Source: Druceiella hillmani
Taxonomy: Eukaryota; Arthropoda; Insecta; Lepidoptera; Hepialidae
Length of the DNA: 64,000 bases
Direction of reading: 5' to 3'
Assembly: GCA_039881145.1 (NCBI GenBank)
Contig: JAYKKI010000008.1
Coordinates: 30,486,501 to 30,550,500 of the forward strand
Shown in pieces: positions 58,901-64,000 of the stretch. The notes under the pieces are model-generated. The model saw only the letters and a program-made list of their open reading frames with translations. It made no database searches and was not told the origin of the DNA. The translations under genes and the position numbers were made by a program. Within the stretch, counting starts at the first letter, position 1, and each line of letters begins with the position of its first letter.

Positions 58901-60595
58901 CTTGAAGGGAAATCAAAAGTAAGCTCAAATATCTTTTGTGCAGACTTTGAAGTGCTACATTAATTATGTTTTGAAGATTTTGGTATATTATCAACCTATT
59001 ACATGCTTTAGTGGTATAGTCGCATGTTAGTTAAAGAGGTTCTGAGAACATATAACCTATTAAGATGGAATTTAGAAGAAAGTCAATCTGATCATAAAAA
59101 TTTATTTTATGTTTTAAAATTTCGAATTTTAATTTCACATTTAAATTTATCTATCGTGCATATAAAGGTGGATCTTCATCCTTAATTTTTTTTAAATGAT
59201 GGTATTATATAAATTTATTTTGTCTGATAGCGTTACAAAAACGTTTAGTGGTACAATGTCAAGTTTGAGTATATTGTTCTGTGTTTTGTTATTATTCGAC
59301 TACATATATATTATTCTATTAAATTAGCCTTAACTGTCTGGCTTACGTAATATTAATAGTTGAAGATACCTTGTTCGATTCTGGTTGCGAAGTAAAGTGC
59401 TATGTGGTGTTAATGATGCTTAGTTAATAAAAATGAACTATCATGAACCCTCAGGAGGAGCTTTTACATAATATTCATAATTGAAAAAAATTTTAACATT
59501 TTTCGTTCGATATTTAAAATGATTCAACAATTTTTACCTGTACGACGTTTGGATGGAAAGAAATATCTCTCGGCCGGAAGAATTGTAAAGTTCCTCTCCT
59601 GAGTGTTAAATGTTATTAATTAAGACTTGAATTTTCTATACGTTCTAATTGAAATAATGTATAATACAATTTTTTGACTAAGGTATATTAATATTTAATT
59701 AAACATTAAGAAAACTTACTTTATTGACACCTAACCTGCTACTTCGTTCGTGTGCAAAAGGCAAAAATTGGTGTTCTTATGAAAGTATTGGATTGTATTG
59801 AAAATGGCTAGATAGTTTCATAAAATCTAAAAAATGGCGTAAAGAGATTTCTATAACCAGTACCTTATAGTAGGTAGTCATAGGGCGACACGTAGCATAT
59901 ATATTATTACATGTTTACGTTTAGGCTTTTATTCCTAAGGAGAGATTTTTTTAATTACCGAAAAGCATAAACTTTATTCCAGGATAAAAAATATTCCATG
60001 TTTATCTTCATTAATTTTTTCGTGTAGCCTACACGCGAAAATTGGTTAAATAGTTGAGGAGTGATAAATACACAAACACATTCATTTTCCCTTTTATATA
60101 CTATTTAGGACGAGAGTATATTATAAGAGTATGTTTACGACTAGTCGCTATTTCGGAAGGCTTACGGTTAGTATTTCTTCTTCAAGTCCTAATCTGGCAA
60201 CTAGTGGTTGCTTCAATCGCATTACCCTCAAGGTCTGGTTGTGGGTTACAAGTATTTTTAGGGAATTAAAATCATAGCTCTAACGTATTCAAGACAAGCT
60301 TGGACTAAATCTATTTCCAGTTAAATTATATGTAAAATTTGAGGCATCTCTTGCCATGTAAACGGGTACTTAGCCAATTATTATATTTTTTAGATTTTCA
60401 GTTGTTTTCTCATAAAATAAATTGACAAATTCCAAGTTATTAGTGTTTCAATATATTGACTTAGTAAGCGAGATGAATATTCACAGTAGATGATATATAC
60501 GAGTATTTTGGTTTATACTTCCTGATTTTCGATTGTGGAACTTAGACAAATTTTGGAAAAGTTTTCAAATTACATATTTGTAACTAATATAATTA
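58901..60595. other. AT-rich DNA, no gene seen
   Basis: A 71-codon frame (60054-60269) has no ATG start or domain. Nothing recognisable. Confidence 0.4.
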
Positions 60596-60597
60596 AT

Positions 60598-60632
60598 GTA
60601 ACTATATTTGGCGTTTCTTATTTTATAGACAA
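60598..60632 (+). mobile_element. Lone head-like fragment of the foldback family
   Basis: TAACTATATTTGGCGTTTCTTATTTTATAGAC resembles the element head (ATATTTGGCGTTAATTTTGTAGAA) and lies 35 bp left of copy E. Could be a rearranged or second head. Confidence 0.4.
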
Positions 60633-60666
60633 ACATATAGGAAATATTTTGAATACGAATTTGGTT

Positions 60667-60820
60667 ATTGAATATATTTGGCGTTAATTTTGTAGAAATT
60701 CATTATTCACAATTAAATGAAACTACGTGATGTAGTATTATTTCTACTTTCTTTAATTTCTTTACCACGACCTAGGTTTCGTTGTATTACAACATCTTCA
60801 GGTGGGATATTAGCAAAGAT
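60667..60820 (-). mobile_element. Hammerhead-bearing foldback element, copy E (half copy)
   Basis: Starts with the head ATTGAATATATTTGGCG and carries one arm up to the centre (TTAGCAAAGAT), then stops; the second arm is absent. Read on the minus strand it begins at the ribozyme 5' stem and ends with the head. No clear target duplication is seen. It lies only 60 bp from the left end of the Penelope-like element. If transcripts run in the minus direction, this is a 154-nt monomer with an unobstructed ribozyme. Confidence 0.8.
60759..60819 (-). ncRNA. Hammerhead ribozyme-like motif, copy E (intact, minus strand)
   Basis: 61 nt on the minus strand. UCUUU/AAAGA, CCAC/GUGG, CUGAAGA, extra U, GUUGU-aau-ACAAC, GAAA, CCUAGG and GUC are all present. 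No complementary arm remains to compete with folding. Confidence 0.75.
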
Positions 60821-60879
60821 TAACTCTTAGGAACAACCAACAGTATTTATATGTTTCAAACACAGTAGCGGAAGCCTGG

Positions 60880-61249
60880 TTTGCGCGGATTTTTCCATTG
60901 TTTATGTTAGTGAGTTTATTGCAGGGGCGCAGTGTAGGTTTTATTATATTACCGAGAGTTATACAATATACCAGTATTTTAGTGAGGGTAATAAATTCAA
61001 TTGTTGTTATTATATGAGGTTATACAATACAAACTTTACGGTGTATGTAATAAAATTAAATGGAAGTTATTATCGGTAATATATTTATAAAAAAGCAAGG
61101 GTATTTGAAAGTAAGGACAAGGTAATACACTAATTCTACATATTTCCGGTTTTGTGTATTCATATATTTATTTGTTTATTTCTTTTAATTTTTTTGTTTT
61201 TATTGTATATACTTATATTTATATGTGTATTAGTGCTGAAACAATTTCC
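60880..61249. repeat. Left inverted terminal repeat of the Penelope-like element
   Basis: About 370 bp, inverted at 63635-64000 with about a dozen substitutions and one 4-bp indel (about 97% identity). Landmarks: GTTTATTGCAGGGGCGCAGT, CACTAATTCTACATATTTCC, GTGCTGAAACAATTTCC. It may extend left of 60880, because the right partner is cut by the window edge. Confidence 0.9.
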
Positions 61250-61300
61250 GCACTAATACACATATAAATATAAGTATATATAATAAAAACAAAAAAATAT
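61187..61300. repeat. Palindrome at the inner edge of the left terminal repeat
   Basis: AGTATATACTTATATTT-type sequence left of 61236 is mirrored from 61250 (GCACTAATACACATATAAAT, AAGTATATATAATAAAAACA), with TGAAACAATTTCC in the loop. Arms of about 48 nt. The right arm is a direct copy of the start of the right terminal repeat at 63650. Confidence 0.85.
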
Positions 61301-61301
61301 A

Positions 61302-63117
61302 TTGATATTGTACCGTCGACTCCGAATTAAATTTCATAAGGCGGTACAAAGCATATGGTTTAACAAAACGTGCATAAAGTGTAATCTTATACCCAGTCAC
61401 GTGAACATAAAGATTAGTGGAACAACTCGAGCAGCCCAGAAAGCAACAACAAAAGCCGTCATCACCTGGCTGAAGGAAGAAATTCGGGAATCAACCATCA
61501 AACGAGACAACATAAACCTCTGTCTAAAGGTAATACACTCTTCTCTAACATATCTCCTTCACCCTATAGAATATGATACTTTAGACTATAAAATTAGAAA
61601 TGATGTCAGTGCTATAATAAAAAAACATAACACAAAAACAATTAAACAAAACTAAAAAACTAAAAGCCAAAACCCAGAAACCAAAAGTCACACCCAAACA
61701 AACGTTTTATCCCAGAATAGTAAACCTTTCACAATCAACATTTAATAATAAAGAACTAGAAATTTTAAATAAAGGATTCAAATATAATATTCCTACCGCA
61801 CCATCAAGAAAAAACATAGAATCACTAGTAGTAGATACCACCATTGCATTCAGTAACCAGGACGCACTTACTAAACACAAAGCTGCAAATATAATATGTA
61901 AAGAATACTCTAAAACCAAGACACAAATTAAAATTAATAAAGATAAACTCATCCTATCTAAAGCAGATAAAGGCAACACTATAGTTATTCTAGACCAAAG
62001 TGAATATAAAAATAAAGTGTACGATTTCCTTAAACCAGATGACTTCACAAAACTACAAAGGGACCCCACCACGACATTTGCAGATAACGTGAAACAATTA
62101 ATTAAAACCTGTAACATCATATTTCCTAACGAATTCGCGAAACATAAAGTTATAGAAATGAACCCTAGACCCCCAATACTATATGGACAACCTAAAATTC
62201 ATAAACCAAATATACCCATACGACCCGTTGTCTCATACACAAACACACCCACAAAAAATTAGCTTTTCACCTGATTAAGATCTTCCGAAATAAAACCGGA
62301 TTTGCGCCTAAACATACCATTAAAAACTCTGTTGATCTCTGTAGTAAAAATAAAAATATACATCTAACACCCAATTGTAAATTAGTATTACTCGACATAG
62401 TAAACTTATTTTCTAATATACCACCAAAAGATTGCCTAAATATCATTTCAGATATCCTAGAAAAGAAAAAGTTAAACCCCATTGAAGCATCGGAAATTAG
62501 AGACCTCTTTAAATTATGCAAAGATCAAAATTATTTCCTATTCGATAAAAATTTTTTCAACAAGTCAATGGCCTCGCAATGTGCTTCCCCCTCAGTCCCC
62601 TTTTAGCCGAGTTATTTATGAACCATCTAGAAACCAGCCTCTTAAACAGTAAATTAGTGACCAATATATTATACTATTATAGATACGTTGACGACATCCT
62701 TATCTGCTGGAAAGGTACACAGCGACAGTTAGAGCAGTTTGTTAACTTTGCTAACTCCCTACACAATAATATCAAATTCACTTTAGAAGTAGAGTCCGAT
62801 AATAAACTTAATTTTTTAGATATAACACAAATAATAAACATAAATTTAGTATATTTTGAAAAGACACATTTACAGACTCCATAATTAATGGTCAATCTCA
62901 ACACCCTTGGTCCCATAAGTTAGCGGCCTTCCATTCCATGATTCACAGAGCTTTAACCATCCCTCTAGAAAAACCTAATCTACGTAAAGAAATAAAAACT
63001 ATAAAACAAATCGCAACAAATAATAATTATGACCCAACAATTGTCACAAAACTGTACCATAATAAATTAAGAAAAATACTAATACAAGAAATATACCGAC
63101 CGGGTATTACCAAATAA
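61302..63117 (+). pseudogene. Penelope-type reverse transcriptase, in at least four frames
   Basis: N-terminal part in one frame (61302-61655; contains TTRAAQKATTKAVITWLKEE). The RT core continues in a second frame from 61621: LSKADKGNTIVILDQSEY (~61955) and PRPPILYGQPKIHKPNIPIR (~62164), typical of Penelope RTs, to a stop at 62262. A third frame (62253-62606) holds LVLLDIVNLFSNIP, with the first catalytic Asp. A fourth (about 62549-62884) holds GLAMCFPLSPLLAELFM and YVDD at 62684-62695, the catalytic box. The thumb region continues in another frame to TAA at 63115, with one in-frame TGA at 62857. Several breaks sit at A or T homopolymers, so sequencing error is possible for some. The family expects GSPLSP where CFPLSP is seen. 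Confidence 0.88.
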
Positions 63118-63595
63118 TAATAATATTTACTATAAATCTATCCCATACATAGGCAATGTATCACTCAAATTAGGAAAACTCTTAACTAATAATAAAAATA
63201 TAAATAATATAACATGTACTTATAGTACCTTAAATAACCTGGGTAAAACCCTTATTAATAATAAAAAGAGTGGTATCTATAAACTTAAATGTAACTATTG
63301 TAATAGTGTATACATAGGTCAAACAGGAAGAGATTTTAATACAAGATGTAAAGCACACATTGCCAGCTGGCAAAATAATAAACCAGACACATCTCACTTT
63401 GCTAAACATCTCACTGAAAATAACCCTCACCCCCATACTGACAATGCCCCATATATATTACAAATAAATACAAAAGGTAATAAACTTAATATCCTAGAAA
63501 CATTAGAAATAAACAGACATAAAAAAGATACCAAGGTCAATATATTAAATGAACAACTATATATAATATCATCACCCATTCTTAATATCTTCTAG
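63110..63595 (+). pseudogene. GIY-YIG endonuclease domain of the Penelope-like element
   Basis: An uninterrupted frame of about 160 codons ending at TAG 63593-63595. It contains a linker (YYKSIPYIGNVSLKLGKLL) and then the GIY-YIG nuclease: SGIYKLKCNYCNSVYIGQTG starting at 63269, followed by RDFNTRCKAH with the conserved Arg, a Glu in NILETLEI and an Asn in NILNEQLY near the end. All expected catalytic positions are present. In Penelope-like elements this domain nicks DNA to prime reverse transcription. The CNYC pair before VYIG fits the linker/CCHH-type cysteines reported in the family. The domain is intact, but it is separated from the RT by a stop at 63115. Confidence 0.92.
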
Positions 63596-63634
63596 ATATA
63601 ATATAAATATACAACATTGATACTACAGTACCCT

Positions 63635-64000
63635 GGAAATTGTTTCAGCACTAAAACACATACAAATATAAGTATATATAATAAAAACAAAAAAATTAAA
63701 AGAAATAAATAAATATATGAATACACAAAACCGGAGATATGTAGAATTAGTGTATTACCTTGTCCTTACTTTCAAATACCCTTGCTTTTGTATAAATATA
63801 TTACTGATAATAACTTCTATTTAATTTTATTACATACACCGTAAAGTTTGCATTGTATAACCTAACATAATAACAACAATTGAATTTATTACCCTCACTA
63901 AAATACTGGTATATTGTATAACTCTCGGTAGTATAATAAAACCTACACTGCGCCCCTGCAATAAACTCACTAACATAAACAATGGAAAAATCCGCACAAA
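63635..64000. repeat. Right inverted terminal repeat of the Penelope-like element, cut by the window end
   Basis: Begins GGAAATTGTTTCAGCACTAA and ends at the last base of the window (TCCGCACAAA). Inverted partner of 60880-61249. Confidence 0.9.

Larger units (their letters stand above)
60880..64000 (+). mobile_element. Penelope-like element with GIY-YIG endonuclease, runs off the window
   Basis: Inverted repeats of about 370 bp enclose a region that translates, in several frames, into a Penelope-type reverse transcriptase followed by a GIY-YIG endonuclease. Penelope-like elements are retroelements that usually carry terminal repeats (pLTRs) in direct or inverted orientation; here the long ones are inverted, with a short direct-orientation copy (61250-61297) just inside the left one. 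The coding region is broken, so this copy cannot move by itself, but the high repeat identity suggests that insertion was not ancient. The right boundary lies beyond 64000. Confidence 0.9.

Noticed and set aside
60880..61249. Hammerhead ribozyme inside the Penelope-like terminal repeat
   Set aside because: I searched both strands for CUGANGA with a matching GAAA; only CTGAAACA and CTGATAAT occur, without the rest of the core.

Overview
The window looks like gene-poor, strongly AT-rich nuclear DNA from an insect. Lepidoptera is the best guess but remains an inference: it rests on the interspersed repeat that carries a CCGTC/GTCTGTC run, a tRNA-derived SINE with an (AAAT)n tail, and short 'AATCGGA..AGTAGTTTCGGAGAT'-type debris. 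I find no intact host protein-coding gene. The window opens on a splice-donor-like GGTAAGT and has one weak first-exon candidate at 53.7 kb, so it may lie in a large intron or intergenic interval. GC-richer islands of 100-600 bp (2.7, 7.6, 16.7, 24.7, 30.6, 32.1, 36.8, 39.7, 40.4, 45.7, 48.4, 50.4 and 58.6 kb) stand out from the AT-rich background and are candidate regulatory DNA.

Most recognisable content is mobile or repetitive. From left to right: a diverged ~175-bp tandem array with a reverse-oriented SINE at 1.2-2.4 kb; a better SINE at 10.75 kb; a complete but dead pogo/Tigger-like DNA transposon at 12.36-15.17 kb, with a TA target duplication, matching ends and transposase remains on the minus strand; a badly decayed non-LTR retrotransposon at 17.5-20.4 kb, with a second short copy at 22.16-22.74 kb inside a 20-bp target duplication; a 13-copy, exactly 50-bp tandem repeat at 26.13-26.78 kb; an 850-bp pyrimidine tract at 33.7-34.5 kb; and a 58-bp tandem repeat at 47.3 kb. 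At the right edge is a Penelope-like element at 60.88-64.0 kb, with broken reverse transcriptase reading frames, a GIY-YIG endonuclease and ~370-bp inverted terminal repeats. Fourteen long (TA)n microsatellites punctuate the region.

The most interesting content is a family of short foldback elements at 28.24, 41.35, 43.93, 51.38 and 60.67 kb, plus a core fragment at 37.44 kb. Four are flanked by 10-13 bp target duplications. Each of the five main copies carries a 61-nt motif that fits a type I hammerhead ribozyme: CUGAAGA, a 5-bp stem II, GAAA, a minimal stem III made of the palindrome CCUAGG (CUUAGG in one copy), a GUC-type cleavage site in three copies, a CCAC/GUGG inner stem I and a UCUUU/AAAGA outer stem I. 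Two copies are long palindromes with a ribozyme, or its remains, on each strand. They resemble non-autonomous, ribozyme-bearing retroelements (retrozymes or satellites of Penelope-like elements), but the inverted layout and the extra U in the core look unusual. I cannot run covariance models or database searches here, so the ribozyme call rests on manual folding and its conservation in five copies.
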